Source: Desulfovibrio sp. G11
GTDB lineage: Bacteria > Desulfobacterota > Desulfovibrionia > Desulfovibrionales > Desulfovibrionaceae
Assembly (NCBI RefSeq): GCF_900243745.1
Contig: NZ_LT984798.1
Coordinates: forward strand, 3,194,501 to 3,258,500
DNA: 64,000 nt
Direction of reading: 5' to 3'
Below are positions 33,737-44,052 of the stretch, piece after piece. The notes under the pieces are model-generated. The model saw nothing but the letters and a program-made list of their open reading frames with translations. It made no database searches and had not been told where the DNA came from. Position 1 is the stretch's first letter; every line of letters starts with the position of its first letter. Made by a program: the position numbers and the translations under genes.

Positions 33737-34294
33737 TTATTCCCGGCCCAGGTATTCCTTGGAGCGGGTGTCCACTTTAATGCGGTCACCTTCGTTAACA
33801 AAAATGGGAACCTGAACAACAAGGCCGGTTTCGAGTTTGGCGGGCTTGGTGACGTTGCTCACTGTGTCCCCCTTGGCGCCGGGTTCGGTCTCAACAACAG
33901 CCAGCACCATGCTTACGGGAATATCAATGTCCAGCGGATTCCCCTTGTACAGCAGCACCCGGCACTCCTGGCCATCCTTCAGGAAGCCTTCTTTGCCATC
34001 GGTGGTCGAGACGGGCATTTGCAGCTGCTCGTAGGTAGTCATGTCCATAAAGATGAGGTCATCATCCTGACGATACAAAAACTGCATGTCGCGCGTTTCC
34101 AGGTCAGGCTTGTTCACCTTTTCGCCGGAACGAAAAGTAATGTCCTGCATACGCCCGGTGAGAATATTGCGCAATTTGGTGCGCACCATAGCACCGCCCT
34201 TGCCGGGCTTGAAGTGCTGAAAGTCCACAATTTCGTAAGGGATACCTTCGACTTCGATTTTAAGACCCTTGCGAAAATCAGTGGTAGAATACAT
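33737..34294 (-). CDS. efp: Elongation factor P
   Basis: Rescues ribosomes stalled at polyproline. 185 residues. Lys32 at the tip of domain I sits in KPGKGGA, the modifiable site; which modification is used cannot be told, as no epmA or earP-type gene is nearby. The C-terminal signature [23 protein letters not shown] is complete. TAGGAGG before the ATG. It is the first gene before ftsK and lolA; its stop TAA overlaps an ATG. Many Pro-rich proteins here (TonB, the lipoprotein at 41 kb) are the kind that need it. Confidence 0.96.
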   Translation of the reverse strand: MYSTTDFRKGLKIEVEGIPYEIVDFQHFKPGKGGAMVRTKLRNILTGRMQDITFRSGEKVNKPDLETRDMQFLYRQDDDLIFMDMTTYEQLQMPVSTTDGKEGFLKDGQECRVLLYKGNPLDIDIPVSMVLAVVETEPGAKGDTVSNVTKPAKLETGLVVQVPIFVNEGDRIKVDTRSKEYLGRE

Positions 34295-34482
34295 AGTTAC
34301 CTCCTACTTGTCGCCGCAAACCGGCATAAACTGGCAGTCAGGCCGGTCATTTGCCAACAGGGGCAAGAGCGGCTACCTTGTGCGGAAGTGTTTTGAAGGA
34401 AATCACGTTTCCGAACTGTAAATACTTGCCGAAAGTCAAGCCGTTGTCAAGACCAATACTTCAAGTATCACATGAGGTTTTT

Positions 34483-35088
34483 ATGGCCATCAGCCTTACC
34501 CTGGAAAGCACCGCCTACACGCTGGATCAGCTAACGGCGCACCCCGAAGCCCAGATAGCCCTGGCCGGGCGCTCAAATGTGGGTAAATCTTCCCTGGTCA
34601 ATGCGCTGGCCGGCAGAAAAAAGTTGGCCAAAGTCAGTTCCACCCCGGGAAAAACACGGTCCGTCAACTTTTACCTAGTGGAGCCGTTACGCTTTTACCT
34701 TGTAGACCTGCCTGGCTATGGCTATGCCCGTGCAAGCCACAGCGAAAGAGAAAAATGGGCAAAACTGCTGGAGCGCTATCTCACGGAATGCGCCAGCCTG
34801 AAGGCTCTGGCCCTTTTGCTGGACTGCCGGCTTCCTCCGCAACAGCTCGACCTCAACCTGGCGTCCTTTGCCCAGGCTCATGGGCTGCCCTTGGTTCCCA
34901 TACTGACCAAGGCCGACAAGTGCAACCAGCGTGAGCGTGCGGCAAAACAGAAAGAATGGCAAAACATCGTTGGGATTTGCCCGGTACTGACCTCCTCCAG
35001 CAGCCGTCTGGGCATTGATCGCCTGTGGCAGGAACTGGCCCGGGCCGCCGAAGTTACCATAATACCATCGGCAGAAAATGCACAGTAG
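34483..35088 (+). CDS. engB: Ribosome biogenesis GTPase EngB/YsxC
   Basis: Essential GTPase for 50S subunit assembly, 201 residues. G1 [11 protein letters not shown]2 region STPGKTRS, G3 DLPGYGYA, G4 TKADK and G5 SSSSRLG are all present. The ATG at 34483 follows TGAGG; an upstream in-frame Met at 34351 would add 44 residues without family character. Divergent from efp and convergent with the CDF transporter, 13 bp away. Confidence 0.94.
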   Translation: MAISLTLESTAYTLDQLTAHPEAQIALAGRSNVGKSSLVNALAGRKKLAKVSSTPGKTRSVNFYLVEPLRFYLVDLPGYGYARASHSEREKWAKLLERYLTECASLKALALLLDCRLPPQQLDLNLASFAQAHGLPLVPILTKADKCNQRERAAKQKEWQNIVGICPVLTSSSSRLGIDRLWQELARAAEVTIIPSAENAQ

Positions 35089-35101
35089 GCAGATGGTCGC
35101 C

Positions 35102-36568
35102 CTATATGACGCTACCCTGCTCCCTCTGGGGGCGTGCTCCCGGCTCCATATGAATAATGATACGGCCCAACTGCGGGGCGCTCAGACGTAATTGTTTTTC
35201 CAGGCGCATGCATACGGTATGCGCCTCTTCAACGCTCAACGTGGCGTCCACATCGCAGTGGAAAGAAATGCAAACGCCCTGCTCCGGCAATTCGTAGGTC
35301 GAAAACTTGTGCGGGTTACAGGCCAACGGCTCTTTTGCAAGCACAGCTTCTATTTCACGCCAAACCATCTCGGCATACGGTACCGATACAGAAGCCCCAT
35401 ACGCCAGCGCGTAAGCAGTGCCCACCGGCTCAAGATGACTCACAACCTCGCTGCCGGGCATGGTTTTGCGCAGATCGTCTTCAAAATCCACCACCCGGCC
35501 ATATGCCTGCACAAAGGGCATCTTGCCGGGAAGCTCTACATGCAATTCAACAAAACAGTTACCGGCCGAACGCAGGATGTGCACGTTATGCACAGCCAGG
35601 GCATGCTTCCAGGCGGTGTGCTGCACCTGCACGAATGGATCACAGTGTTTGTCATCCGCGGCACTATGCGGCTCTACATGGACGGTAACGTCCGCGCCTT
35701 CCAGCACTGAAGCCACGGCCTCTTCCGCCTCATGGGCCAGCTTATGCCCTTCGCTGACCTGTATGCCCGGCTCTACCCCTACAGTCAGATCCACAAAACT
35801 GGTGGGACCGCTGGTGCGCAGGCGCACATCGCGAACATTCGTAATGCCAGGCACCCGGCCGACAACCTTTATAATGGCCTGCTGCTCGCGCATGGAGCCG
35901 GAGTCCATAAGGATATCGACAGCCTGACGAGCCATGCGAATGCTGGCGCGAAAAATGATAACGGCGACAAGCAGGGCGGCTACCGTATCAGCCTGAACCA
36001 GTACCGCATGCATCGGCCCCGGAACATTGAGGGCAGAAGCCAGCCATACGGCAAGAACACCAACAAGAACCACCGCTGAAGAAAGAATATCAGTGGAAAA
36101 GTGTAATGCATCAGCCTCAAGCGCTTGGCTTTTATATTTTTTTGCCACACGGCGCAGCACGCGGACCCTGTTGACATCAATAACGATAGAAAGAGCCATA
36201 ACCCCAACGCCCCACAAAGAAGGCGTTACGGGGCTTGCACCAGCCAAGAGGCGCTGCACGCCTTCGTGGACGACCCAAAAACAGGTCAAAAACAGCAACA
36301 GCGTCTGGGCCAGCGCCGAAAGGTTTTCTATCTTGCCGTGACCGTAGGGATGTCGCGCGTCTGCGGGTCTGGATGCCACACGCACGGCAGCAAGAGTCAT
36401 GGCTGCCGCCAGCAAATCAAGGCCACTGTGAAGTGCTTCAGACAAAATGCCCAGGCTGTTTGTGTGCAGCCCTACAGCAAGCTTGACGGCAGTAAGGGCA
36501 AAGGCCGCCCACAATGATGTAAGCGCCGCACGATTTTTTTCAGCACTGGCTTCCAGCGAACTGGACAT
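35102..36568 (-). CDS. Cation diffusion facilitator (CDF) transporter with extended C-terminus
   Basis: Inner-membrane metal/proton antiporter, probably for Zn2+, Fe2+ or Mn2+ export. 488 residues, far longer than the usual 300. Six helices in the first 220 residues; metal-site motifs HSGLDLLAAA (helix 2) and ALHFSTDILSSAVV (helix 5) carry the Asp/His pairs, and HPYGHGK is the CDF signature. The cytoplasmic ferredoxin-like dimer domain (ITNVRDVRLRTSGPTSFVDL) is followed by about 190 more residues containing further His and Asp and a second copy-like region (NVHILRSAGNCFVELHVELPG), so the domain seems to be repeated. ATG at 36568 after GTGGGG. Confidence 0.88.
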   Translation of the reverse strand: MSSSLEASAEKNRAALTSLWAAFALTAVKLAVGLHTNSLGILSEALHSGLDLLAAAMTLAAVRVASRPADARHPYGHGKIENLSALAQTLLLFLTCFWVVHEGVQRLLAGASPVTPSLWGVGVMALSIVIDVNRVRVLRRVAKKYKSQALEADALHFSTDILSSAVVLVGVLAVWLASALNVPGPMHAVLVQADTVAALLVAVIIFRASIRMARQAVDILMDSGSMREQQAIIKVVGRVPGITNVRDVRLRTSGPTSFVDLTVGVEPGIQVSEGHKLAHEAEEAVASVLEGADVTVHVEPHSAADDKHCDPFVQVQHTAWKHALAVHNVHILRSAGNCFVELHVELPGKMPFVQAYGRVVDFEDDLRKTMPGSEVVSHLEPVGTAYALAYGASVSVPYAEMVWREIEAVLAKEPLACNPHKFSTYELPEQGVCISFHCDVDATLSVEEAHTVCMRLEKQLRLSAPQLGRIIIHMEPGARPQREQGSVI

Positions 36569-36587
36569 AACAGACCCCACGAGTAAA

Positions 36588-36609
36588 AAAAGCCCCCGGA
36601 GGGGCTTTT
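36588..36609 (-). terminator. Terminator of trxA-trxB-bamD
   Basis: Stem AAAAGCCCC/GGGGCTTTT with a 4-nt loop, A-run on one side and T on the other. It separates bamD from the CDF gene. On the minus strand the T-run follows the stem. Confidence 0.78.
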
Positions 36610-36621
36610 ATCTTTAAGTTC

Positions 36622-37353
36622 CTATAGCCATTTGAACCATTCACGCCAGGACCCTTGACGTTTCTGCCGTGTCTCCTTGGCCTGCTCTTCCTTGTAGTAA
36701 TGGTAGGCGGCAAGGCTTTTTTCTTTGGCATGCTCAGCCACTTCCGGCACGTCCTGGAAATTCTTTACGATAAATTCGTAGCGATGCCAGGCCGGGCCGT
36801 ATTTTTTCATATGCCAGAACACGTCCGCAATATAAAGCTCGTGCTCCGCCATAAGTTTCCGGCAGGTTATCATGTGCTCTTCCGCGCCCTTGGCATAGGG
36901 AGAATCCGGATACATCTGGTGCAGACGATTGAAATAATCGTATGCTTCCTGCAATTCCGTTGTCGCCCTGTCAATGGAACGGAACTGTTTCAGCAGGGAC
37001 ATGCCCGTTTGATACAGCACGTAAGGGATGGCCTCATGCCTGGGATGCAATGATTCAAAATCTTTGTAACTTTCAGAAGCGAGTTCATATTCCTCGTCAA
37101 GGAAATACGCATCGCCCAAAGAAAGTTCAGCATCAATGGTATAAGGGCTGAAGGGATAGGTATCGCGCAGTTTATTGTATAGCTCCACTGCCCGCACATA
37201 GTTTTTTTCACTCATGGCGTCGTTGGCGGCCTCAAAAATTTCCTGCGCAGTGTCTTCGGCAGGCGGCAGGTATATCATATCAATAATACCGCAGCCGGAA
37301 GCCATGAGCATGCTCATGACAAGCAAGATGGAGCGTAACAATTTTTTATGCAT
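36622..37353 (-). CDS. bamD: Outer-membrane assembly lipoprotein BamD
   Basis: Essential partner of BamA in outer-membrane protein insertion. 243 residues. Lipoprotein signal [21 protein letters not shown], lipidated Cys21. Then tetratricopeptide repeats: [27 protein letters not shown], the family motif [20 protein letters not shown], and repeats to about residue 225 ending in a basic KETRQKRQG tail. The ATG at 37353 overlaps the trxB end by 8 nt; it is the third gene after trxA and trxB, an arrangement seen in related genomes. Confidence 0.9.
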   Translation of the reverse strand: MHKKLLRSILLVMSMLMASGCGIIDMIYLPPAEDTAQEIFEAANDAMSEKNYVRAVELYNKLRDTYPFSPYTIDAELSLGDAYFLDEEYELASESYKDFESLHPRHEAIPYVLYQTGMSLLKQFRSIDRATTELQEAYDYFNRLHQMYPDSPYAKGAEEHMITCRKLMAEHELYIADVFWHMKKYGPAWHRYEFIVKNFQDVPEVAEHAKEKSLAAYHYYKEEQAKETRQKRQGSWREWFKWL

Positions 37354-38272
37354 GGAGCTGTTCCAGAAAGACAAATGCCGCTTGAGCGGCGGTTGCGCCA
37401 TCGCCGGCGGCAGTGATGACCTGGCGGCAAAGCTTTGAGCGTATGTCTCCGGCGGCAAAAATGCCGGGAATACTGGTACGCATTTCAGTATCTGTCACGA
37501 TAAAGCCCTGCTCATCAAGCACGATGCCCTGCGGCAGAAAGTCCGTTACCGGAGCAAAGCCCACATAAACGAACAGCCCGTCAACAGGCAGCAGTTCTTC
37601 CTGGCCGCTCAAGAGGTTTTTTACGGTCAGTCCGGTTAAAAAATCCTCACCATGCAGTTTCGTAATAGTCGAGCTGCGTATGATGTTGACCTTGTCCGGC
37701 ATGCTTTCGAGCCTGTCTTCGTATACCTTGAGACCCCGGAAACTGTCACGCCGATGGATGAGATGAAGCTTGCCTACTATTTTGGTAAGATAGAGGCTTT
37801 CTTCCATTGCGGCGTTGCCGCCACCCACCACGGCCACAGTCTGGTTGCGATAAAAATTACCGTCGCAAAGTGCGCAGTAGGAAACTCCTTTGCCACGCAA
37901 CCTGTCTTCATCTTCAAGGCCCAACTGACGGTGCTTGGCCCCCGAGCATACCAGCACGGTCTTGCACGTATGCTCCCCATCAGAAGTGCGCACAGTAAAC
38001 CGGCCCGCCGAGCCGGTAATGGATTCAACAACGGTGGCGGGCCTGTCTACTGCCAAACCATCAAGATGCGCGGCGAAGAGGTCGGCAAGTTCATAGCCCT
38101 TGATGCCCTTGGGAAAGCCCGGGTAGTTCTCCAGCGCTTCGGTTTGCAGCAACTGCCCCCCGGAGGTCAAACGCTCCGGCATAAGAACGCTGCAACCGGA
38201 CCGCGCCAGATACAGGGCTGCGGTAACGCCGGCGGGGCCGCCACCGATCACAACGGCATCGTATGCTTTCAT
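37346..38272 (-). CDS. trxB: Thioredoxin reductase
   Basis: NADPH-dependent flavoenzyme that reduces thioredoxin, 308 residues. FAD-binding [12 protein letters not shown] at the N-terminus, redox-active Cys pair in [13 protein letters not shown]-binding [14 protein letters not shown], and C-terminal [27 protein letters not shown]. The CALC spacing (CATC in most family members) is a small deviation. Start overlaps the trxA stop as ATGA, so the pair is coupled. Confidence 0.95.
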   Translation of the reverse strand: MKAYDAVVIGGGPAGVTAALYLARSGCSVLMPERLTSGGQLLQTEALENYPGFPKGIKGYELADLFAAHLDGLAVDRPATVVESITGSAGRFTVRTSDGEHTCKTVLVCSGAKHRQLGLEDEDRLRGKGVSYCALCDGNFYRNQTVAVVGGGNAAMEESLYLTKIVGKLHLIHRRDSFRGLKVYEDRLESMPDKVNIIRSSTITKLHGEDFLTGLTVKNLLSGQEELLPVDGLFVYVGFAPVTDFLPQGIVLDEQGFIVTDTEMRTSIPGIFAAGDIRSKLCRQVITAAGDGATAAQAAFVFLEQLHA

Positions 38273-38592
38273 GCCAGCGCCTTGGTATCAAGCAGATCTT
38301 TCATGGCAGCCTTGGTCACAGCGCCGGTGATCTGCTCGACAGTTTCGCCGTTTTTGAAAAGGACGAGGGTGGGGATAGCACGTATGCCGAATTTTGTGGG
38401 AGTGGCAGGATTTTCATCCACGTTCATCTTTACGATGCGCACTTTGCCTGCATATTCGGTGGCAAGTTCGTCAATGATAGGGCCAACAGCGCGGCAGGGG
38501 CCGCACCAGGGTGCCCAAAAGTCAAGCAGAACCGGCAGATCGGACTTGAGGACAACACTTTCAAAGGTGGCGTCAGTGACCTGTTCAGCCAT
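38269..38592 (-). CDS. trxA: Thioredoxin
   Basis: 107-residue thioredoxin 1. The WCGPC motif places the catalytic pair at Cys30 and Cys33, with the buried Asp in VLLDFWA and the cis-Pro in [11 protein letters not shown] at 38592 begins [10 protein letters not shown] and follows a GGAG on the minus strand; a longer frame from 38724 would run through the promoter region. Substrate for trxB and electron donor for Tpx. Confidence 0.97.
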   Translation of the reverse strand: MAEQVTDATFESVVLKSDLPVLLDFWAPWCGPCRAVGPIIDELATEYAGKVRIVKMNVDENPATPTKFGIRAIPTLVLFKNGETVEQITGAVTKAAMKDLLDTKALA

Positions 38593-38695
38593 AACTATCT
38601 CCTTAGGTTTATGTTGCGCACTGCATGCCCGAAAGGGCGCAGAGGCGGAAAACCGAAGCTTCGGGATATGGATTCCGAGGCCTCTGTATTGAGCA

Positions 38696-38724
38696 AGAGT
38701 AGTTTCCAAAGACCTGACTGTCAA
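38696..38724 (-). promoter_or_regulatory. Promoter of trxA-trxB-bamD
   Basis: On the minus strand: TTGACA (38724-38719), 17 nt, TACTCT (38701-38696). Leader of about 95 nt before the trxA ATG. Confidence 0.6.
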
Positions 38725-38731
38725 GACAATC

Positions 38732-39817
38732 TCATGTTTCTGACAGGTCTTCAGCGTATTCCCGGCAGCGCCTCATATCGTCAGGCAGGGCGCGCCCGCG
38801 GGGTACGGTTTCCATGTTTAATTGGTGGTAATATCCTTCTTTTCCGAGCAACCAGCCCGCATAGGCAATCATGGCCGCATTGTCCGTGCATAAATGCGGG
38901 CCGGGAATGATGGCCTGACCGCCTCTGCGCTCCATCAGTTCCGTAACGCGCTGGCGCAACAACGAGTTGCAGGCAACGCCGCCCGCAAGAATCAAATATT
39001 TCAACTGCGGATTTCTGTCCAGCGCTCTCGTAGCCTTTGTGCAAAGGGTATCCACCACGGCCAGATTAAAGGCGGCGCAACAATCTTTCAGATCTTGCGG
39101 CGCGTCCGCCGTCGAACCCAAAGGGCGCGGCCATGTCATGCCCGCAAAATGTTGTTGTACATAGGTACTGGCGGCAGTTTTCAATCCGCTGAAGCTGAAA
39201 TCCAGGTTGTCATTGTCCAGATAGGGACGTGGAAAGGCAATTCCATCCGCCCGCCCTTCTCCGGCAAGAGCGTCCATAAGGCGTCCTCCTGGATAGGCCA
39301 GGCCAAGCACCTTACCGACCTTGTCAAAGGCCTCTCCCGCCGCGTCATCCAAGGTGCGCCCAAGGGGCAGACAGTTCCACGGGGTTTCCATGCGATACAG
39401 GTGCGTATGCCCGCCGGAAACCAGCAGTCCCAAAGCCGGAAACTTCAAAGGTTGCTCCAGCCCGGCTGCCAGTAGATGCGCCTGTAAATGATTGACACCG
39501 AGAAAACGTGCCCCCAGACTGAAAGCAAGCCCCTTGGCAAAGGCCACACCCACCAGCAGACTGCCAAGCAGCCCCGGCCCACGCGCGACAGCTACAAGGT
39601 CGATTTCTTCATTACTCTTGTCGCTACGCCGCATCAATTCGTCAAACAGGGGGCCGATATAACGATAATGCTCGCGGGATGCCAGCTCGGGCACAACACC
39701 GCCAAACAGTGCGTGCATATCAGCCTGGGTGGACAATACAGAATGCAGCAGGCGGCCATCTTCCACCAAGGCCAGCGCGGTTTCGTCACAGGAACTTTCA
39801 ATGCCAAGGCAAAGCAT
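38732..39817 (-). CDS. tsaD: tRNA N6-adenosine threonylcarbamoyltransferase TsaD
   Basis: Last step of t6A37 formation on ANN-decoding tRNAs; works with TsaB, TsaE and TsaC, none of which is in this window. 361 residues. ASKHA fold with [10 protein letters not shown] at the start, the metal pair His110 and His114 in [20 protein letters not shown] and [19 protein letters not shown]-terminal [12 protein letters not shown] and CTDNAAMIA complete it. It lies 69 bp after fbp and is likely co-transcribed. Confidence 0.96.
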   Translation of the reverse strand: MLCLGIESSCDETALALVEDGRLLHSVLSTQADMHALFGGVVPELASREHYRYIGPLFDELMRRSDKSNEEIDLVAVARGPGLLGSLLVGVAFAKGLAFSLGARFLGVNHLQAHLLAAGLEQPLKFPALGLLVSGGHTHLYRMETPWNCLPLGRTLDDAAGEAFDKVGKVLGLAYPGGRLMDALAGEGRADGIAFPRPYLDNDNLDFSFSGLKTAASTYVQQHFAGMTWPRPLGSTADAPQDLKDCCAAFNLAVVDTLCTKATRALDRNPQLKYLILAGGVACNSLLRQRVTELMERRGGQAIIPGPHLCTDNAAMIAYAGWLLGKEGYYHQLNMETVPRGRALPDDMRRCREYAEDLSET

Positions 39818-39886
39818 ATGGTCTCTCTTTCAACAAAAAACAGGAGCCGCGCCGAACGCGGCCCCAGAATTACGTACGATTTGCTG

Positions 39887-40900
39887 TCAGGCTATCAAAC
39901 CGGCATACTTGGCATAAATGTTTTCAACAGCTTCCACATCTTTGGCGGAGCCGATGAATAAAGGCGTACGTGCATGCAAGTGCTCGGGAACCCTTTCAAG
40001 AATGCGGCCCCTGCCGTCACTTGCCTTGCCCCCGGCCTGCTCCGCAAGAAAAGCCAAGGGGGCAGCCTCGCACATAAGACGCAGTTTGCCGTTGGGTTTT
40101 TTGGCATCCGATGGGTACATATAAATGCCGCCGTTGATCAACGTGCGATGAAAATCCGCAACAAGAGCACCGACATACCGGGAGGAATACGGCTTTCCGT
40201 CTGAAGTTTCACAGCCGTGAAACCAGTTTACAGCCTCGCGGGCAGGGGCATCCCAATTCTTCCAGTTCCCCTCATTTACCGAATAGATGTACCCCTGCTC
40301 GGGGATGCACATGTTGGGATGGGAAAGCAAAAATTCTCCCACTCCGGGGTCAAGGGTGAAGCCATGAACTCCTTGCCCCGTGCTGAGTACAAGCATGGTG
40401 GAGGGACCATATAAAATATAACCTGCCGCCACTTGCCTGTTGCCCGGCTGCAGCACCTCATCCAGCGTCACTTCGCCTGAATGCCCATCGGGACGACGTA
40501 AAATCGAAAAAATTGTTCCAACATTGATGTTAACATCAATGTTGGAAGAACCGTCCAGTGGATCAAAAATCAAGATATAGTCGCCACGGGGAAATTCCGG
40601 GCTGACGCGTATCAGGTCGGCCTCTTCTTCCGAACTCATGGCACACAGGGCGCCACACCGCTCCATGCGGTAGAGCATGATGCGATTGGCGATTGTATCC
40701 ATTTTCTGAACATTCTCGCCTTGAACGTTAACTTCGCCTGTACCGCCGAGAATATCCAACAACCCAGCCTTGTTAATGCGGCGGGAGATACTTTTGCCGG
40801 AAAGGATAAGGTCGTACAGCAAGCCGGTAAATTGCCCCGTGGCCTGCGGGGTGCGCTTTTGATGCAGCAGCAGATGTTCCGTGACCGTGATATCAGCCAT
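39887..40900 (-). CDS. fbp: Fructose-1,6-bisphosphatase, class 1
   Basis: Gluconeogenic enzyme (fructose-1,6-bisphosphate to fructose-6-phosphate). 337 residues, the length of class I bacterial enzymes. Metal-binding motif [13 protein letters not shown], with the acidic cluster SSEEEAD upstream, then [33 protein letters not shown] region (quoted by parts: GGIYMYPSD and [10 protein letters not shown]). ATG at 40900 follows GGAGG. Confidence 0.95.
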   Translation of the reverse strand: MADITVTEHLLLHQKRTPQATGQFTGLLYDLILSGKSISRRINKAGLLDILGGTGEVNVQGENVQKMDTIANRIMLYRMERCGALCAMSSEEEADLIRVSPEFPRGDYILIFDPLDGSSNIDVNINVGTIFSILRRPDGHSGEVTLDEVLQPGNRQVAAGYILYGPSTMLVLSTGQGVHGFTLDPGVGEFLLSHPNMCIPEQGYIYSVNEGNWKNWDAPAREAVNWFHGCETSDGKPYSSRYVGALVADFHRTLINGGIYMYPSDAKKPNGKLRLMCEAAPLAFLAEQAGGKASDGRGRILERVPEHLHARTPLFIGSAKDVEAVENIYAKYAGLIA

Positions 40901-40941
40901 GCAGGCCTCCTGCAAAAAACAGATGTTCCGAATACCTAAAG

Positions 40942-40969
40942 GCTTGCGCCGCCCCGGGGCGGCGCAAGC
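40942..40969 (-). terminator. Palindromic hairpin between the lipoprotein gene and fbp
   Basis: A perfect 28-bp palindrome (14-bp arms starting GCTTGCGCCGCC), 13 bp past the lipoprotein stop; on the minus strand it is followed by CTTTAGG, a weak T run. Probably a terminator, or a cruciform-type signal. Confidence 0.6.
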
Positions 40970-40982
40970 TTCATAATATGCG

Positions 40983-42440
40983 TCAATTCCGTGGCCCGAA
41001 AGGACTTGGACGCCCACCCGGCAAAATGGCCGGAGCGGCGTTGCTGTCCGGTTCATCGTCAGCTGAAGATGCAGCGCCAGTTTTTTCCGGTGCAGGCTTT
41101 TCAGCCGGTTTTTCCGCAGCGGGTGCTGGAGCCTTGGCGGCTTCGTCCACAGGAGCAGCATTTTCCTTGCCAGCTCCTTCAGTGGCAGTTCCGGCCTTGC
41201 CTTCCTCTGTCTCATCCGCACGAGGGCCGAAGGGACTCGGCATAACTACCGTGGGCCTTTCTTCGCGGGGGCCAAAGGGACTCGGTCTGCCGGCATCCAT
41301 ATCTGCCGGCAAGCCAAGACCGGCAGGCGGCGAAGCGGGAGCCGCACGGCGTGGCCGCTGCACCCTTTCTACAGGAACATTTTCTCCCTCAAGCTGACGC
41401 TCCTGAACCCTGCCCTTCTCGGCACGCTTGTTCTTGAGCAACACACTGTCGTGGCTGCCGGGCTGAAGGTCGTGAGAGGGGGCGCCTGCAGGCCGCGGTG
41501 CTTCGCCTTCGGCGGTGACAGCATCTCCGGGCGCCGGCACAGCCATGGCCGGACCGTCCAGATTTTTGCGCTTGCGTTCTGGTTGGGGGGGCGGCGGCAA
41601 CTTTTCCCGTTCTTTCGGGAAAAACGCCAGCCCCTGATCCACATTGCCGCCGCCTTCAGGGAAGGTGCCTTTTTCAGCAACGGCAAAAACAAGGGGCAGG
41701 TTGCCCAGGTAGCGAACAAGATAATAAAACGTGCCGTTTACATTGGTGCATGTGCCGGAAGAACTCTTGGTAACGGCTTCATCCCAATTTACACCAGCCA
41801 AAGGCGTGGCCGCAAAATCATACTTGCCAGGCCACAACAGGGCCTGGGGAGTAAGAATGACCACGTTTTCCGGGCTACCGGAATACTGCATGAGCGCACG
41901 CATGTCAAAATAGGTTGCCACCACACCCAAAAAGTCTACGCCGTCATACAGCGGAGCGGCCAGCAAAACCTCCGGCCCCAAAGGAGAAGGTTGCACATCG
42001 GCCCGCAAGGCGCGGCTGCTCTGTTTTTTATCTTCATAAAGCAGAGGGATAAAATCAAGCTGCTTCATGGGGTTAGCAGGCTCCTGACCAAGAATGCTGC
42101 CGTCATACTTGACGCCCGCAAAGCCGCTGACCCAAGGGAAGCTGTTGAAGAACGTGACGATCCAGTCACGCGTGGGCGGCTTGTCGGCGTTAAGCATGAC
42201 GCGCTCAAGGCGGCTCAGCTCCACATCAATACCCATCATGCTATGGGTCAGGGCCAAAGCCTGCGGCGAAAGTTCACCTTTTTCGTCATAATCCACCGAG
42301 GCAGGTGGACTGACGTACGTATTCCAGAATCCTTTGGTGGACTTCCATGCGTTTTTGGTTGGCTGGTATGAACTGCAACCTGCAACAAGAAGAGCGGCAG
42401 CTGCCAGCATGAGTGTGGTCCGCAGATATGATTTGAACAC
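40983..42440 (-). CDS. Lipoprotein with repeated SPFGPR motif, function unknown
   Basis: 485 residues. Lipobox LLVAGC near residue 22; residues 30-250 are a well-structured domain (for example [23 protein letters not shown] and [26 protein letters not shown]) resembling a periplasmic sensor fold such as Cache/PAS, without a membrane helix after it. The rest is Pro/Ala/Glu-rich and disordered, with SPFGPR three times (near residues 395, 410 and at the very C-terminus). A lipid-anchored envelope protein is inferred. GTG at 42440 after GGGAG is preferred over ATG at 42470. The same hexapeptide occurs in the M23 peptidase at 438-1250. Confidence 0.78.
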   Translation of the reverse strand: MFKSYLRTTLMLAAAALLVAGCSSYQPTKNAWKSTKGFWNTYVSPPASVDYDEKGELSPQALALTHSMMGIDVELSRLERVMLNADKPPTRDWIVTFFNSFPWVSGFAGVKYDGSILGQEPANPMKQLDFIPLLYEDKKQSSRALRADVQPSPLGPEVLLAAPLYDGVDFLGVVATYFDMRALMQYSGSPENVVILTPQALLWPGKYDFAATPLAGVNWDEAVTKSSSGTCTNVNGTFYYLVRYLGNLPLVFAVAEKGTFPEGGGNVDQGLAFFPKEREKLPPPPQPERKRKNLDGPAMAVPAPGDAVTAEGEAPRPAGAPSHDLQPGSHDSVLLKNKRAEKGRVQERQLEGENVPVERVQRPRRAAPASPPAGLGLPADMDAGRPSPFGPREERPTVVMPSPFGPRADETEEGKAGTATEGAGKENAAPVDEAAKAPAPAAEKPAEKPAPEKTGAASSADDEPDSNAAPAILPGGRPSPFGPRN

Positions 42441-42576
42441 CGTGTTCTCCCTGAGCTTTAGAGCAGCCATGCATTATTGCCGGACAACTCCGCACGAATG
42501 GTAAAGCGCCGTCAGGCATTGACACAGAGCCTGTCAGCACCCTGGCGGTATACAGATAAATACATCTTGAAATTTA

Positions 42577-43746
42577 TCAGCTGTGCGCTCTGGCCTCAAC
42601 ACGTTCTGCCAGAGCCTCGAGCATGCTTATAAGCTTGTCTTTGCCGCTTGCCGCTTCAGGCGTGGCGGCAGCCGGAGTAAGATCTTCCGGCTGCGCGCTG
42701 CCTAACCGTGCGTTCAAGGTTGCTATCCTCTGGCGCAGGTCGGCGCTTTCTTCTGGCGCCGTGGCAGCGGCTGCCAGTTCGTGATAAATATCCAGCGCCC
42801 CTTTGGTGTCACCCTGTTCGGCCAGGACTTCGGCCATGGAGCGCGTGCGCAAAGAAAACCGCTCTTCCCCTTCTTCGTTTCCTTCATCGCCATGACCTGC
42901 AGGATTGTCTACCGCAGTATCCCGCGCAACTGTGATTTTTTCTGCCGTCGGAGAAGCCTCGCAGGCAACTGCAGGGGCAGGCCGCTGCGGCCGGGTCTCG
43001 TTCAGGATATTGTCAGGATCAAAAGCCGCAAGCTTTTCGTGTGTCAGATGTTCATGCGCGAGATGCTGATGGGCGGAATGGACAGCAGAGAGCGTATCAT
43101 CCACAGGGACAACCTGTTCCAGGCTGTCTTCAGGCAGATCCGCGGACTGCTCAGAGATGTCTGAATGCAGGGCGGTTGCGGCCTCAGGTTCAAGGAAAAA
43201 ATCTGCAGGTTGGCTGGCGGAAACAGCCGTGTCCTCACTTTCAAGTGAAACTTCAGCTTCTTTGGGCGCTCCAATGACGTTGCCGGGGGCTTCATTTCTC
43301 CTTGGCTGGCAATGCACAGTGTTGCGAGGAACATCCTGACCAAGAAGACTGTTAACGCCCCTCTCCATTACCTCTTGCAAGGATACCGGACCACGGGCAA
43401 AATTGAGGGCCAAAAAATTCATGACGGCCGCAGCATCCGGAGAATGGGCTTCCGCGGCCAGGCTGGCTGCCCAGGCCTGCCAGAAACCGGCATACGCCGT
43501 AAGCATCTTGCTGAGTTTTTCGACCTGTTTTTCACAGGCGTCCTGTTTTCCTGCCCTGTAGAGCAGCTCGATCAAAAATATGCGGGCTTCAAGAAACTCG
43601 TCGTGCCGTTTCAAGCCCCGCTCCAGAACCTCTACTGCCTCATCGGTCCGCTGTGCTTCCGCCAGCAGACGCGCCAGCGGAAAAAAGACCTTGGAGTTGG
43701 GTTCAAGATCCAGGACTTCTTTATACCACTCAATTTTTTCTGTCAT
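42577..43746 (-). CDS. TPR-repeat protein
   Basis: 389 residues, cytoplasmic, no signal peptide. The first 130 residues hold TPR-like helices (IEWYKEVLDLEPNSKVFFPLARLLAEAQRTDEAVEVLERGL, quoted here as the DLEPNSKVFFPLARLLAEA and TDEAVEVLERGL parts); a last helical repeat is MAEVLAEQGDTKGALDIYHELAAAATAPEESADLRQR. The middle (about 150-290) is acidic and low-complexity with His-rich HSAHQHLAHEHLTHEK. It ends the pgsA-84aa-ftsB-TPR unit. A scaffold role is all that can be inferred. Confidence 0.72.
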   Translation of the reverse strand: MTEKIEWYKEVLDLEPNSKVFFPLARLLAEAQRTDEAVEVLERGLKRHDEFLEARIFLIELLYRAGKQDACEKQVEKLSKMLTAYAGFWQAWAASLAAEAHSPDAAAVMNFLALNFARGPVSLQEVMERGVNSLLGQDVPRNTVHCQPRRNEAPGNVIGAPKEAEVSLESEDTAVSASQPADFFLEPEAATALHSDISEQSADLPEDSLEQVVPVDDTLSAVHSAHQHLAHEHLTHEKLAAFDPDNILNETRPQRPAPAVACEASPTAEKITVARDTAVDNPAGHGDEGNEEGEERFSLRTRSMAEVLAEQGDTKGALDIYHELAAAATAPEESADLRQRIATLNARLGSAQPEDLTPAAATPEAASGKDKLISMLEALAERVEARAHS

Positions 43747-43749
43747 ATA

Positions 43750-44052
43750 CTACGGCTCCCGATGGGGCTTGGCCGATGCGTCAAAAAGGTAAAGCACCTC
43801 ATTGTCCCGCACATAATGCAGGCGCTGCCGGATGACTTTCTCCACATACTGGTTGTCAGACTGCAAAAGGCGGATTTCACGGCTGAGGGCCATGTTTTCC
43901 GCATCCAGACCGGCGATCTGCTTTTCGAGAGCGGCGTACTGCCGTTTGAGTTCACGATACTCAAGCAGTCCGGTAGGCCCCCAGACCATGCGACTGAAAA
44001 GCACTACACTGATCAGGCCCAGCACCACAAGTATGAAAGAACGCCAGAACAT
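43750..44052 (-). CDS. ftsB: Septum formation initiator, FtsB/DivIC family
   Basis: Small bitopic division protein, 100 residues. N-terminal helix FILVVLGLISVVLFSRMVW followed by a coiled coil (LLEYRELKRQYAALEKQIAGLDAENMAL, given here in part) and the conserved end DNQYVEKVIRQRLHYVRDNEVLYLF. It bridges FtsL and FtsQ in the divisome. Its ATG overlaps the stop of the 84-residue gene by 1 nt. Confidence 0.9.
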   Translation of the reverse strand: MFWRSFILVVLGLISVVLFSRMVWGPTGLLEYRELKRQYAALEKQIAGLDAENMALSREIRLLQSDNQYVEKVIRQRLHYVRDNEVLYLFDASAKPHREP

